Positions 48,230 to 57,811 are shown, counted from the first letter of the stretch. The stretch is 64,000 nucleotides of DNA from Klebsiella pneumoniae (GCA_945869725.1 CAMBPO010000002.1:28634-92633); one strand, 5' to 3'. Notes: generated by a model from the sequence alone, not told the origin. Numbers and translations: made by a program.

Positions 48230-49036
48230 TTACAAAACGTCCCCGAAGGCATGTTTGATGCGCATAAATAGCCAGCCACCCAAGAGATAACTGATGGCCG
48301 CTGACAGCACCATGACATAAAAGTGCGGCAGAGAAAAATCACCCAGCACAATAATTTCCCGATAAAACTGCACAAAACTGTGCATGGGATTCAGCATCAT
48401 CAGTGGCTGCAATTGTTCTGGCAGCATGGAGAGCGGGTAAATGATGGGTGTCAGGAAGAACCACGCGGTCAACAACAGGGCCACCATTTGCTGAACATCG
48501 CGCAAGAACACACAGAGCGCCGACAACACCGATACCAGCCCCAGCGTAAACAGGCACTGCAGCACAAACGCCAGCGGTAGCCATATCCACGCACTGTTGA
48601 GGAAGCCCTGAGTGCTCAGATAAGCCAGAAACACAGCAAAGGCTATGCCGTGCACCATAAACGGAATGACGGTTCCCACCTGTGGGATCAGCTGAACAGG
48701 AAACATCACCTTGGTAATCAGAGGGGCTTTGTCCAGTAACAGACTGCTGGCGCGCCCTATGGCATCCGCAAATGCAAACCACGGCAGATAGCCGATCATC
48801 AGGAATACCACAAACGGCACATCACCGAAGTTTTCCGGCACGGGTGCGCGGAACACCACACTGAAAATGAAGGAGTAAATAGCGATGTTGAAGATGGGCG
48901 TCACAAACAACCATAAAAAACCGCCCAGCGATCCGGCAAACTGGCCGCTGAATTCCTGGCGAACAAATTGATGAAACAGCCGAAAATGGCGAAACGGGGA
49001 CTGTATCCAATCACGGAGGAGGATTAACGACTTCAT
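48230..49036 (-). CDS. wzm: polysaccharide ABC exporter permease Wzm
   Basis: Membrane permease of the exporter, 268 residues, six predicted helices. ABC-2-type export features: LVRQEFSGQFAGSLGGFLW near the N-terminus, PIIYPLSMLPEQLQPLMMLNPMHSFVQFYREII near the C-terminus. It is paired with wzt and divergent from the deacetylase gene at 49151. Confidence 0.9.
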   Translation of the reverse strand: MKSLILLRDWIQSPFRHFRLFHQFVRQEFSGQFAGSLGGFLWLFVTPIFNIAIYSFIFSVVFRAPVPENFGDVPFVVFLMIGYLPWFAFADAIGRASSLLLDKAPLITKVMFPVQLIPQVGTVIPFMVHGIAFAVFLAYLSTQGFLNSAWIWLPLAFVLQCLFTLGLVSVLSALCVFLRDVQQMVALLLTAWFFLTPIIYPLSMLPEQLQPLMMLNPMHSFVQFYREIIVLGDFSLPHFYVMVLSAAISYLLGGWLFMRIKHAFGDVL

Positions 49037-49150
49037 CTGAATGTGTGGTTTGATATCGTTGCTTGGAAGGCTCCAGATTTAAGCATAAAAGGTCGCAGTG
49101 TCGCCAGAAAGCGCTAAAAAAAACCGCCAAAAGGACCTACAATCGGCGCC

Positions 49151-49921
49151 ATGACTCCAGAACACCTGTTAGTACCTTATCAATCCTGCCAGTTGCCCGA
49201 TGGGCCGTGGCTGGTGTTTGCGCCGCATGCCGATGATGAAACCTTCGGAATGGGCGGGGCGCTGCGCTTAGCTGCCAATGCCGGCATCCAGACCCATGTG
49301 GTGGTGCTGACGGATGGCGCGCTCGGCGGGCCATACGCTGCCGGCACACCAGAAGCTGCAGCACTGGTATTGCGACGACAGCAGGAGGTTGAGCAGGCCT
49401 GTCAGATTCTGGGTGTCAGCTCATTACAAACCTGGGATCAACCGGATCGCGGGTTGCTTCCACAGCATGATCTGATTGAAAGAGTGTTGGCGGGCATCAC
49501 CGGAAAGTCCGCCGCCACCGTGTTTTTTCCGGGCGTGCTGGAGTTGCATCCCGACCATCGTGGAACTGCTCAACTGGTGTGGCAGGCCTTGCAGCGCCTG
49601 TATCAACGGCCCTGGCGAGGCCAGCGACCCAGCGCCTGGTCTTATGAGATCAGTGTGCAAAGCCCGGTAAATCGGCTGATGGATATCACTGCGGTGCGGG
49701 GGATCAAAGAGCAGGCCATGCAGGTCTACGTCAGCCAGAACAGTCAGAACAATTATCCCGACATGATTATGGCGCTGAACAAGGCACGTACATTCTCGAT
49801 GCCCCCGGCTTGTAGTCATGCGGAAGCTTTTTATGCCTATCAGCCAGACGATTTAAGTCTTGATCTGGCGCAGGCTGCACAAAAGGCCATAAACCCATAT
49901 TTTGTCAGCACACAATTTTGA
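49151..49921 (+). CDS. PIG-L (LmbE-type) deacetylase family protein
   Basis: Zinc-dependent N-deacetylase of the PIG-L family, 256 residues. Motif FAPHADDETFGMGGAL (metal ligands HADDE, about 27-42) and the second ligand HPDHRGTAQ (about 136-144). In polysaccharide clusters such enzymes deacetylate a sugar or lipid-linked sugar; the substrate here is not known. It is divergent from wzm and precedes a secreted protein of unknown function. Confidence 0.85.
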   Translation: MTPEHLLVPYQSCQLPDGPWLVFAPHADDETFGMGGALRLAANAGIQTHVVVLTDGALGGPYAAGTPEAAALVLRRQQEVEQACQILGVSSLQTWDQPDRGLLPQHDLIERVLAGITGKSAATVFFPGVLELHPDHRGTAQLVWQALQRLYQRPWRGQRPSAWSYEISVQSPVNRLMDITAVRGIKEQAMQVYVSQNSQNNYPDMIMALNKARTFSMPPACSHAEAFYAYQPDDLSLDLAQAAQKAINPYFVSTQF

Positions 49922-49989
49922 AACTGAGCAAACTAGACGTTAACATCCTGCGTCATAGTTATTACAAACACACGTGGCCGGGGTCGAAC

Positions 49990-50727
49990 ATGTCAGACAG
50001 ATACAGCGAAAATTGGGTAAAGTCTGCGCTGGCGCTGATGTTCACCCTGCTGGTCAGTAGCGCTGCCGCACAAAATGCACAGACGCTGAACCTGTTTGAG
50101 CCGGTTGAGCGACAGGCTCAGCCTGGGTATGAACAAATTCTGTCAGTTCCCTCGTCAACAGTTGCCCCAAGTAATACTGAGCCCTTTACCTTGATTGGCA
50201 CCAGCCGTATGGGCAGTCGCTGGCGGGCAATGGTGCGCAGCCCATCCGGCGTTGTTGTGTCTGTCGATCTTGATCCCAGTGTGCCAGTTGTGATTCCCGG
50301 ATATCCCGGTTACAGGGTGTCGGCAACCAATGCCCGTGAACTGGTGGTCTTGCACCCAGCGTCATCACCTTGCGTGGAGAGGACTGACAAAGGTGTCCGT
50401 TGCACCAGTGGCACAGAAGCGCGCCTGAGCATCGCCACGGCGTCACCTCTGGCACCTGCCCCGCAGCCGGTAGCTACTGCGGATAATGCCGCTGTCACTA
50501 CTTCCGAGCCCATGGCCAGTGAAGTTCCCTCGGACAATCCTTTTGCGGCAGCGCTGCGTGCAGCACGTGAACGGGCAGAAAGTGAAGGCATGCCTCTGGA
50601 AGTGATGGAAGTGATGGAAGTGGTGGAAGGGGAACGCTTCCGCCCTCGCCGGATTGATCCCTCCGACGTGCCGCCAGGCGCTCGTTTGATCCGTACACCG
50701 TTTGGCGACAGGATCATTACCGAATAA
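49990..50727 (+). CDS. secreted protein of unknown function
   Basis: 245 residues from the ATG at 49990, with a signal peptide (about 1-26, ending SSAAAQ). A middle region with a Ser/Pro/Ala-rich linker (about 155-195) leads to a basic C-terminus (FRPRRIDPSDVPPGARLIRT). The linker end holds three near-identical nine-base units encoding Glu-Val-Met/Val. An in-frame start at 49918 overlapping the deacetylase stop is possible but would hide the signal. I recognise no family. The stop directly touches the start of the glycosyltransferase gene. Confidence 0.7.
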   Translation: MSDRYSENWVKSALALMFTLLVSSAAAQNAQTLNLFEPVERQAQPGYEQILSVPSSTVAPSNTEPFTLIGTSRMGSRWRAMVRSPSGVVVSVDLDPSVPVVIPGYPGYRVSATNARELVVLHPASSPCVERTDKGVRCTSGTEARLSIATASPLAPAPQPVATADNAAVTTSEPMASEVPSDNPFAAALRAARERAESEGMPLEVMEVMEVVEGERFRPRRIDPSDVPPGARLIRTPFGDRIITE

Positions 50728-51585
50728 ATGACCGCGCCGGCCTATCAACCCTGCCTGACAGTCTCTGTTGTGGTTTACCACCTCGATGTGCCGGTCATTA
50801 CCAACGCCTTGGAATCTCTGCAAATTGCCGCGGATGAGGCCTTTTTGGCGGGGCTGATGACTGAGCTGAGGATTACCCTTGTGGACAATGCCGATGCGCC
50901 GCAGAATCAGCAGAACCTGCTATCGCTGTTGGATTCATTGCCCGCGCCAACCATACCCTGTACCCGGAAATTGATCAGCGGACATGGCAATATCGGCTAT
51001 GGTCGTGGTCACAATTTGGTGATTGAACGACTCGCGGCTCGCACTCAGGATTTTTATCTGATTTTAAATCCGGACGTATTCCTGGCACAGGATGCCCTTG
51101 TACAAGGATTGACGTGGCTGACAGCACACCCACACGCTGTGGCGGTAGCGCCTGCAGTGCAAAACGGTGATGGCGATATCGTGTCTGCGTGCAAGCGCTT
51201 TCCCAGTGTGCTGGACTTTTTACTTAGAGGTTTCGCGCCTGCCCGGGTCAAGGCGATGTTCCGGCGACGCCTCGACCATTATGAAATGTCAGACCTGCCT
51301 CGGGACAAGCCCACGGAAGACATTCCGCTGATCAGCGGTTGTTTTATGCTGTTCCGGCATGCGCCGCTGCAATCCCTGAATGGTTTTGATCCTCGATATT
51401 TTCTGTATTTTGAGGACTTTGACTTGTCGATCCGCGCCCATCAATTGGGTTCCCTGAGTTATGTCCCCACCATGAACATCACGCATCTGGGTGGCCAAAG
51501 TGCGCGCAAGGGTTTGCGGCACATTCTGATGTTTGGCCGATCATTGGTGCGATTTTTCAACGCTCACGGCTGGCGCTGGGTATGA
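50728..51585 (+). CDS. family 2 glycosyltransferase (rhamnosyltransferase-like)
   Basis: 285 residues with a GT-A fold. Motifs: VDNADAPQ near residue 51, GHGNIGYGRGHNLVIE (about 86-101), DFYLILNPDVFL (DxD-like, about 110-121), ISGCFMLFRHAPL and DPRYFLYFEDFDLSIRAHQLG (EDFD, about 220-245). This pattern is typical of rhamnosyltransferases acting on lipopolysaccharide. The neighbouring rml genes for dTDP-rhamnose support that donor, as an inference. Confidence 0.85.
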   Translation: MTAPAYQPCLTVSVVVYHLDVPVITNALESLQIAADEAFLAGLMTELRITLVDNADAPQNQQNLLSLLDSLPAPTIPCTRKLISGHGNIGYGRGHNLVIERLAARTQDFYLILNPDVFLAQDALVQGLTWLTAHPHAVAVAPAVQNGDGDIVSACKRFPSVLDFLLRGFAPARVKAMFRRRLDHYEMSDLPRDKPTEDIPLISGCFMLFRHAPLQSLNGFDPRYFLYFEDFDLSIRAHQLGSLSYVPTMNITHLGGQSARKGLRHILMFGRSLVRFFNAHGWRWV

Positions 51586-52523
51586 GCACCGCAGCAGCTT
51601 TCCCAGTACTGGTCAGCGGAGCAACGGGTTTTGTCGGGCAAGCGCTGCTCAGGCATCTGCATCAATCTGCATTACCTGTCCACGTGTTAAGCAGGCCAGC
51701 GCATGACTTGTTGTTACCCGCCAGTCTGAGACCCGCATGCGAGGGCATCGATACGGTTTTTCATCTGGCGGCGTACGCTCATGTCAATCATGCACAGACA
51801 CGGCATCTGTATGCGGTTAATGTCGACGGAACACAACATCTGTTGAACGCAGCAGTCGACGCAGGTGTCCGGCACTTTGTCTATATCAGCAGCATCCTCG
51901 CAGATCCGGCTTATGACGAGCCGCGCACCGCGTACGGTGATTCCAAGTGGCAGGCAGAGCAATTGTTGAATGACGCACATGCTCAAGGAAAAATGACCGT
52001 CAGCATTGTGCGACCGGTCAATGTGTACGGCCCCGGCATGAAAGGCAATCTGATGACCTTGCTGCGCTTGATTCGCAAGGGCGTGTTGCCGCCGTTGCCG
52101 CACGTTGACAACGCTTTTTCCATGATCGGGGTGGAGGATTTGTGTGCAGCGTTGATACTGGTTGCTCAGCAGGCTCATCCGAACACAGACACGATCAAGG
52201 CCTCGACCGCTGCGCCGGTTTACGTGCTCAGTGATGGCGAGTCCTATCAAATCAAGCAGGTTGAAAAAGCTATGCGCGAGGCCTTTGGGAAAGTCCAGCC
52301 GGCATGGGCAACCCCGCGGCAACTGTTTTTTGCCGCAGCATTGATGCAGGAAATAGCGGGTCGATTGTTGCCACTGAAGAACTCTCCCGGATTGCGCTCA
52401 TATCGTGCGCTGACCCGTAATTACCGCGCGGACAGTGGGGCAAGCCTTGCCCAACTTGGCTATAATCCCCGCTCGACATTTTTTAACACCCTGCCGCAGA
52501 TTGTGGCAGCCATGGATCATTAG
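51582..52523 (+). CDS. NAD-dependent epimerase/dehydratase family protein
   Basis: Extended short-chain dehydrogenase, 313 residues. NAD-binding motif [15 protein letters not shown] (about 10-24), catalytic YGDSK (about 120-124, YxxxK), and [14 protein letters not shown]. It resembles WbpV/GalE-like sugar-nucleotide epimerases of O-antigen clusters. The substrate is unknown; a UDP-hexosamine or UDP-hexose C4 epimerase is plausible. ATG overlaps the glycosyltransferase stop. Confidence 0.85.
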   Translation: MSTAAAFPVLVSGATGFVGQALLRHLHQSALPVHVLSRPAHDLLLPASLRPACEGIDTVFHLAAYAHVNHAQTRHLYAVNVDGTQHLLNAAVDAGVRHFVYISSILADPAYDEPRTAYGDSKWQAEQLLNDAHAQGKMTVSIVRPVNVYGPGMKGNLMTLLRLIRKGVLPPLPHVDNAFSMIGVEDLCAALILVAQQAHPNTDTIKASTAAPVYVLSDGESYQIKQVEKAMREAFGKVQPAWATPRQLFFAAALMQEIAGRLLPLKNSPGLRSYRALTRNYRADSGASLAQLGYNPRSTFFNTLPQIVAAMDH

Positions 52524-52543
52524 CGTTACGCAGGATTTTGACT

Positions 52544-53446
52544 ATGCAGCCCATACCTACAACAGCCCGCAAACAGACCACAAAAGGCATCATTCTGGCG
52601 GGAGGTACGGGAACACGGTTACATCCCATGACCATTTCTGTCAGTAAGCAGCTGATGCCGGTTTACGACAAACCCATGATTTATTACCCGCTTTGTACCC
52701 TGCTTCAGGCCGGCATTCGAGAAATTCTGATTATTACCACGCCGGCTGATTTGCCGCTGTACCGGCACTTGCTGGGTGACGGCAGCAAATGGGGTATCAG
52801 TCTGCAGTATGCCGAACAACCCAGCCCGGACGGACTCGCCCAAGCGTTTTTGATTGGGGAATCGTTTATTGCGGACAGCAGTGTCTGCCTGATTCTGGGC
52901 GACAACATTTTTTATGGCAATGCACTGGAAGACAAACTGCAAAATGCCGTGCGGCAGGAAAAAGGCGCAACGGTGTTTGCATACTACGTCAATGACCCCG
53001 AGCGTTATGGTGTAGTTGCGCTTGACGAAAACAACGTTGCCGTGGACCTAGAAGAAAAACCCCTGAAACCCAAGTCCAATTATGCGGTGACCGGGCTTTA
53101 TCTTTATGACAACGACGTGGTGAATGTTGCCAAAACTATCAAACCGTCTGCGCGCGGGGAGCTTGAGATTACCGACGTCAACAAGGTGTACCTGGCGCGC
53201 GGCGATCTGAAGGTTGAGCTGTTTAACCGCGGCACGGCGTGGCTGGATACCGGAACTGTGCAGTCTTTGCTGGATGCAGCTAACTTCATACGTGTGCTTG
53301 AAGAGCGCCAAGGTTTAAAAATTGCCTGCCCGGAGGAGATTGCTTACCACAATGGTTTTATTGATGAACACCAGTTGCGTGCACTGGCTGCGCCCTTGTC
53401 AAAAAGCGGCTACGGTCAATACCTGTTGAAGCTGATCCGCAAGTGA
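52544..53446 (+). CDS. rmlA: glucose-1-phosphate thymidylyltransferase
   Basis: Makes dTDP-glucose from glucose-1-phosphate and dTTP, first step to dTDP-L-rhamnose. 300 residues. The N-terminal motif [16 protein letters not shown] (about 12-27), [17 protein letters not shown] and [11 protein letters not shown] (about 115-125) are diagnostic. It lies 20 bases after the epimerase gene. Confidence 0.97.
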   Translation: MQPIPTTARKQTTKGIILAGGTGTRLHPMTISVSKQLMPVYDKPMIYYPLCTLLQAGIREILIITTPADLPLYRHLLGDGSKWGISLQYAEQPSPDGLAQAFLIGESFIADSSVCLILGDNIFYGNALEDKLQNAVRQEKGATVFAYYVNDPERYGVVALDENNVAVDLEEKPLKPKSNYAVTGLYLYDNDVVNVAKTIKPSARGELEITDVNKVYLARGDLKVELFNRGTAWLDTGTVQSLLDAANFIRVLEERQGLKIACPEEIAYHNGFIDEHQLRALAAPLSKSGYGQYLLKLIRK

Positions 53447-53453
53447 AGCAGGC

Positions 53454-53702
53454 TTACTTAATATTTTTTGTTAACTGAAGCTCGGTATAAAGCGTGTCTG
53501 GCGATAGGTCTGCGTTGTTGGGCCAGCAGATGGCCCCAAACTCGTCGACAGAGATTTTATTAAAAAAGGCGGGGTCATTTAATGGCTCAAACATTGGACC
53601 ATATAGGCGTGAACTGATATCAACATGGCCGGTGGCGCCATCGTCAAAGGTCAGTTCAATAATGTAGTGTGGATGAGCAATAGCCTTGATGATCTTATGC
53701 AT
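53454..53702 (-). CDS. DUF2442 family protein
   Basis: 82 residues on the strand opposite the rml genes. DUF2442 pattern: VKAIAHPHYIIELTFDDG-like start and the DPAFFNKISVDEFGAICWPN segment. DUF2442 and DUF4160 genes usually occur as pairs, sometimes described as toxin-antitoxin-like; function is unproven. GGAG lies six bases before the ATG. Confidence 0.85.
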   Translation of the reverse strand: MHKIIKAIAHPHYIIELTFDDGATGHVDISSRLYGPMFEPLNDPAFFNKISVDEFGAICWPNNADLSPDTLYTELQLTKNIK

Positions 53703-53705
53703 AAA

Positions 53706-53966
53706 TCACTCCAGTGGATCAAGCATTAACAGGGGCTCATGATGCAGGCAGCGACGCCAGTTATCCAACAATGCAGGTTTATTAATGTCCGACCACTCCT
53801 GTACCAAGGCCAGAACTCTGTTCGGTAAACGACCAGCAACAATTTCTCCGGTCTGTATAGTTACTTTCGCGGCGTAGTCGCCGTAATAAACATGAAAATG
53901 TGCAGGAATATGATCGTCATAATACATTCTGATGTAGATTCCGTAAAATACACAAACTGTTGGCAT
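53706..53966 (-). CDS. DUF4160 family protein
   Basis: 86 residues from the ATG at 53966 (GGAG seven bases upstream; a GTG at 53972 is too close to it). DUF4160 core: CVFYGIYIRMYYDDHIPAHFHVYYGDY, with the conserved HxPxHFHV pattern. It is upstream of and paired with the DUF2442 gene (three bases between). The pair splits rmlA from rmlC. Confidence 0.88.
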   Translation of the reverse strand: MPTVCVFYGIYIRMYYDDHIPAHFHVYYGDYAAKVTIQTGEIVAGRLPNRVLALVQEWSDINKPALLDNWRRCLHHEPLLMLDPLE

Positions 53967-54060
53967 CGGCACGCTCCTTTTGCCCCTGCAATGACATCTG
54001 TTATCACTGTACTGTTATAGCCCAACTGTTATAGTCAAAATCTGGAGTACTCGCCCAACT

Positions 54061-54621
54061 ATGAAAATCACCCCTGCCGCCATCCCCGATGTGTTGCTGT
54101 TTCAGCCCACGGTCTATGGCGATCATCGCGGATTTTTTATGGAAGTGTTCCGGCAGTCATTTTTTGATACCACACTGCCCAGCACTCGCTTTGTGCAAGA
54201 CAACCACAGCCGCTCGGGGCAAGGCATTCTGCGTGGGCTGCACTATCAGCTGAAAAAACCGCAAGGCAAACTGGTGCGTGTTGTGCAGGGCGAAATTTAT
54301 GATGTGGCGGTGGATATGCGCGCAGACTCTCCGACCTTCGGACACAGTGTTGGCATGGTCTTGTCGGCAGAAAACAAATTGCAGTTATGGGTGCCACCCG
54401 GGTTTGCACATGGCTTTTACGTGATGAGCGCCACTGCAGAGATGGTGTACAAATGTTCCGACTATTATGCCCCCGATGACGAGCACAGCCTGTTGTGGAA
54501 TGACCCGGCGCTGGCCATCGACTGGCCAATCGCGGCGGGTACTGAACCGGTGCTGTCAGACAAAGACCGCCGCGGGTTGGTTTTTGCAGATGCGCCGGCC
54601 TATCGGACATCACCAACCTGA
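54061..54621 (+). CDS. rmlC: dTDP-4-dehydrorhamnose 3,5-epimerase
   Basis: Cupin-type epimerase in dTDP-L-rhamnose synthesis, 186 residues. Motifs: GDHRGFFMEVF (about 21-31), FVQDNHSRSGQGILRGLHYQ (catalytic His about 61) and VPPGFAHGFYVMS (about 111-123). It uses the product of RmlB, which is not in this window. Confidence 0.96.
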   Translation: MKITPAAIPDVLLFQPTVYGDHRGFFMEVFRQSFFDTTLPSTRFVQDNHSRSGQGILRGLHYQLKKPQGKLVRVVQGEIYDVAVDMRADSPTFGHSVGMVLSAENKLQLWVPPGFAHGFYVMSATAEMVYKCSDYYAPDDEHSLLWNDPALAIDWPIAAGTEPVLSDKDRRGLVFADAPAYRTSPT

Positions 54622-54658
54622 ACCCGACCTGTTGCCACAGCCGTACCGAGGATAACGA

Positions 54659-55528
54659 ATGAAAATTGTACTGCTGGGAGCGCAAGGGCAGCTGGGTCTG
54701 ACCTTGCAGCAGACACTGCCACCGGCCGGTCACGAGGTAATCGCGCTGACTCGTGCAGAGCTGGACATCAGCAACGAGTCACAACTGCGTGCCCGATTGT
54801 CAGAAATCAAACCCGATGCCATCATTAATGCCGCGGCGTATACCGCTGTGGATGCGGCCGAGCAGGACGACCTGACTGCGCGCGCTGCCAATGCAGCCGG
54901 CCCGAAATATCTCGCCAGTTGGGCAGCAGAAAATCAAACGTGGTTGCTGCACATTTCAACCGATTTTGTCTTCAGTGGACGAATGTACCGGCCCTACACG
55001 CCGACAGATCAAACCGATCCGCTGAGCATCTATGGCCGCACCAAGCTTGAAGGCGAGCTTCATGTGCGCTACCTGGCCCCTGCCAATAGTCTGGTGCTGC
55101 GCACGTCGTGGGTATACTCTCAGTTTGGCCGCAATTTCCTGAAAACCATGTTGCGACTGATGGCTGAAAAAGACAGCCTGAGTGTGGTCGACGATCAGAT
55201 TGGTACACCCACGTCCACATGGGGTCTGGCGCGTTGTATTGATGCTGCGCTGCAGCACAAACCGGCGGGTATCCTGCACTGGAGTGATGCCGGTGTCGCC
55301 AGCTGGTATGATTTTGCAGTCGCTATTCAGGATGAAGCGCTCCGTGCCGGGCTTTTAAACAAAGCGCTGCCCATACGGCCGATCCCGGGAACAGCCTACC
55401 CGACACCCGCAAAACGACCATCGTTCAGCGTGTTAGACAAGCAAGACACCATCGCCCAGCTGCATTGTGCGCCGGAACCCTGGCGCCACGAACTGGTTAA
55501 GGTTATTAATGCCATTCGCAACAGTTAA
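54659..55528 (+). CDS. rmlD: dTDP-4-dehydrorhamnose reductase
   Basis: NAD(P)H-dependent reductase, the last step to dTDP-L-rhamnose. 289 residues. Motifs: LLGAQGQLGLTLQ (about 5-17), INAAAYTAVDAAEQD (about 60-74), STDFVFSG and YGRTKLEGE (catalytic YxxxK, about 127-135). It is 37 bases downstream of rmlC. Confidence 0.96.
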   Translation: MKIVLLGAQGQLGLTLQQTLPPAGHEVIALTRAELDISNESQLRARLSEIKPDAIINAAAYTAVDAAEQDDLTARAANAAGPKYLASWAAENQTWLLHISTDFVFSGRMYRPYTPTDQTDPLSIYGRTKLEGELHVRYLAPANSLVLRTSWVYSQFGRNFLKTMLRLMAEKDSLSVVDDQIGTPTSTWGLARCIDAALQHKPAGILHWSDAGVASWYDFAVAIQDEALRAGLLNKALPIRPIPGTAYPTPAKRPSFSVLDKQDTIAQLHCAPEPWRHELVKVINAIRNS

Positions 55529-55599
55529 TGCGGGGTGATGACCATGATAATTGTGGTTTTAAGCCAAAAGGTCTCGGGAGAGAAGTTTTGTTAATCCAA

Positions 55600-56316
55600 A
55601 TGTTCTTGATGCAAAAGCGGTTAACACACAGGGTTTTTAGGCACAGGTTTGCTGAGCAAACGCTGAGCTTATCGCGCTGGCTGTCATTGATAAGCGTGTT
55701 GCTGGTAAGCCTGAGCGTGCCGGCGTTCGCCACCACCGTGCTGCAACTGTCATTTGAAGAAGTGGCGCAGAGCGCAGAGCTGATCTTTGAAGGCCGCGTC
55801 ACCGATGTTGAAGCAGTGCAAACCGGGCCGCGAAGTATCCATACCAATGTCACCTTTGAGCTAATCAGCGTCATCAAAGGCAACTACGCCGATACCGGTA
55901 TCACCCTGCAGTTTTTAGGTGGTGAAGTGGACGGCCGCCGTTTGGTGGTGCAAGGCATGCAAATGCCAGCACAAGGTGACACCGGCATCTTTTTTGTTGA
56001 GTCACTGCAGGAAACCCTGATTCATCCGCTGGTCGGTTGGTCACAAGGGCATTTTCTGCTGGAAACTGATGCAAATGGGGAAACACGGGTGCTGTCTGCT
56101 GAACACGCGCCGGTCACCGGTATTGCGTTGGCGGTTGAACCTCAGGCAGGTAACGTCACTGAACGTATGGGTGACGCTTTGCCGGTTCTGGATGACAACG
56201 GTGCTGCCCGAGGTGTCATTGTTGATCATGACCTGCCGGCTGAGTCGGCCATGAGCGCTGAGGAATTCCGCGGGCAGCTGCAGTTGATGCTGGACATGCA
56301 AAGGCAGGTGCCCTGA
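55600..56316 (+). CDS. exported protein of unknown function, paired with metalloprotease
   Basis: About 238 residues from the ATG at 55600 (an ATG at 55609 and an upstream in-frame start at 55528 are alternatives; no strong ribosome binding site distinguishes them). An N-terminal signal segment (WLSLISVLLVSLSVPAFA) precedes a beta-rich domain with VTFELISVIKGNYADTGITL and GDTGIFFVESL. The TGATG junction with the protease gene implies coupled translation, so it may be an inhibitor, chaperone or partner of that enzyme. This is inference; I recognise no named family. Confidence 0.7.
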   Translation: MFLMQKRLTHRVFRHRFAEQTLSLSRWLSLISVLLVSLSVPAFATTVLQLSFEEVAQSAELIFEGRVTDVEAVQTGPRSIHTNVTFELISVIKGNYADTGITLQFLGGEVDGRRLVVQGMQMPAQGDTGIFFVESLQETLIHPLVGWSQGHFLLETDANGETRVLSAEHAPVTGIALAVEPQAGNVTERMGDALPVLDDNGAARGVIVDHDLPAESAMSAEEFRGQLQLMLDMQRQVP

Positions 56317-57782
56317 TGAAGCGTCTTGTATGGTTGCTGATGTTAACAGGCGTTTTCAGCGGATCGCAGGCGTATGACATTGGCACCAATGGCAGTAAAT
56401 GGCCAGGCGCGGTCACCACGGTGTATGTCAACGTGCCTGGTGTGTCGCGCAGCGGCATCAAGTGGGCAGATGCCATGGCGGAAGCAGCCCGTCAATGGAA
56501 CGACAAAACCGACTTTACCTTTAACATCATTAACGAATACCGGGACCCGTGTTTTGGCTATACAGCTGGGCAGCGGCCTGACCTTCTTAACGGCTCAGAT
56601 TTTCGGACAACACAATGTAGTAACGCGCTCCCTGATACCACGCTGGCCGTCACCTTGTACTTTCAGGAGCCTAATATCCTCGGGTCTGCTGATATTGTTG
56701 AGGCGGACATTGTCTTTAATGCCAATCTGAATTTTGATGTTTACGATGGTCCTCCGCGCGGCGGCGCCAACGGCAGAACGGAGTACGATTTCAGGCGTGT
56801 GGCATTGCATGAGTTGGGACATGTCATCGGTCTGGGGCATGACAATACGCGCCCCGCGATAATGAATGCCCGCATCAGCAGCCTCTACGAGCTGCAGCAA
56901 GATGATATCGATGGTGTCAACACCCTGTATGGCGGCCTCAAAAACTGTACAAACACAGCGTTGCGCTTTGGTTGGCTGGCCGGGCAACTGTCAAACGGGG
57001 ACTGCCGCATACAACAGCTGATTGTTGGTGGTAGCGATACCAGCTTTGTGGACATCTACACGTTCGATGTCACGCAAAACATACGCGTCAATATTGGTAT
57101 GAGCAGAGCCGGTGGCGCTCTGCAAGGTGTTTTGTTGCTGGCGGATGAAAAGCTGAAAATTCTGCAGACCGGTGAAAGTCGCCAGGGCAACTGTACGCCG
57201 TCGGTACAGGCAGATCTTACACCCGGTCGCTACATTGTGATGGTGAATACCTACAGCAGTCTGTCGGATGTGTGCACCGGCTTGACCAACACCGGCCCCT
57301 ACCGTTTGTCGGTCACCTCCACCTCGCCAGCCTTGTTGCCGCTGGCAGGGATTCAAAGTTTCCAGGGCGGGCAGTCAGAGGCGCGCTTTTTTGGCGGCAT
57401 TACCCGCGATGGCGGACAAACCTTCAGCAACCGAGTGACACCAGCTCAGCGCTTTGATGTCATCGGAGAGATTTATATTGATCCGCGACATCAGTGGCAG
57501 CCGGGGTTTCTGGTGATGGCGGCGATTACCAGTGATGGTGAAACGCTGGTGAAAAATGCGGCCGGCAGTTTTGTCACTTACAGACCCTCTGTTGAGCCAG
57601 TGCCAGTCGCTGAACGTCGAGTCCTTAAGGCGGTAGAGAAGCTCGAAATACTCAAAAATTTTGCAGCGGCGGATTTGAACATCACCACCATCAGCGTCGA
57701 TTTTCTAATGGGATATGGTCTGGACAGCAACCCGTCCGAGTTATATTTCCACGGGCAGGCAATTAATCTGCTGGTGGAGTAA
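56316..57782 (+). CDS. secreted matrixin-like zinc metalloprotease
   Basis: 488 residues with a signal peptide (about 1-19, GVFSGSQAYD). The metzincin zinc site HELGHVIGLGH lies at about 165-175, followed by the Met-turn PAIMNARIS (about 182). The catalytic domain covers residues 25-215; a C-terminal region of about 270 residues contains Cys pairs and a pre-peptidase-like beta domain (GRYIVMVNTYSS, YRLSVTS). The signal peptide suggests Sec export, possibly then the type II system nearby, rather than the type I system downstream. Start codon overlaps the preceding gene's stop. Confidence 0.85.
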   Translation: MKRLVWLLMLTGVFSGSQAYDIGTNGSKWPGAVTTVYVNVPGVSRSGIKWADAMAEAARQWNDKTDFTFNIINEYRDPCFGYTAGQRPDLLNGSDFRTTQCSNALPDTTLAVTLYFQEPNILGSADIVEADIVFNANLNFDVYDGPPRGGANGRTEYDFRRVALHELGHVIGLGHDNTRPAIMNARISSLYELQQDDIDGVNTLYGGLKNCTNTALRFGWLAGQLSNGDCRIQQLIVGGSDTSFVDIYTFDVTQNIRVNIGMSRAGGALQGVLLLADEKLKILQTGESRQGNCTPSVQADLTPGRYIVMVNTYSSLSDVCTGLTNTGPYRLSVTSTSPALLPLAGIQSFQGGQSEARFFGGITRDGGQTFSNRVTPAQRFDVIGEIYIDPRHQWQPGFLVMAAITSDGETLVKNAAGSFVTYRPSVEPVPVAERRVLKAVEKLEILKNFAAADLNITTISVDFLMGYGLDSNPSELYFHGQAINLLVE

Positions 57783-57811
57783 ACCCGGCTATTGCAGCCT
57801 ATTGCCTTGGT

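Noticed and set aside
51714-52322. 202-codon minus-strand frame inside the epimerase gene
   Set aside because: It is opposite conserved SDR motifs and is not protein-like.
56316-57782. Matrixin as substrate of the adjacent type I system
   Set aside because: It has an N-terminal Sec signal and no RTX repeats or C-terminal secretion signature, so type II or simple Sec export is more likely.
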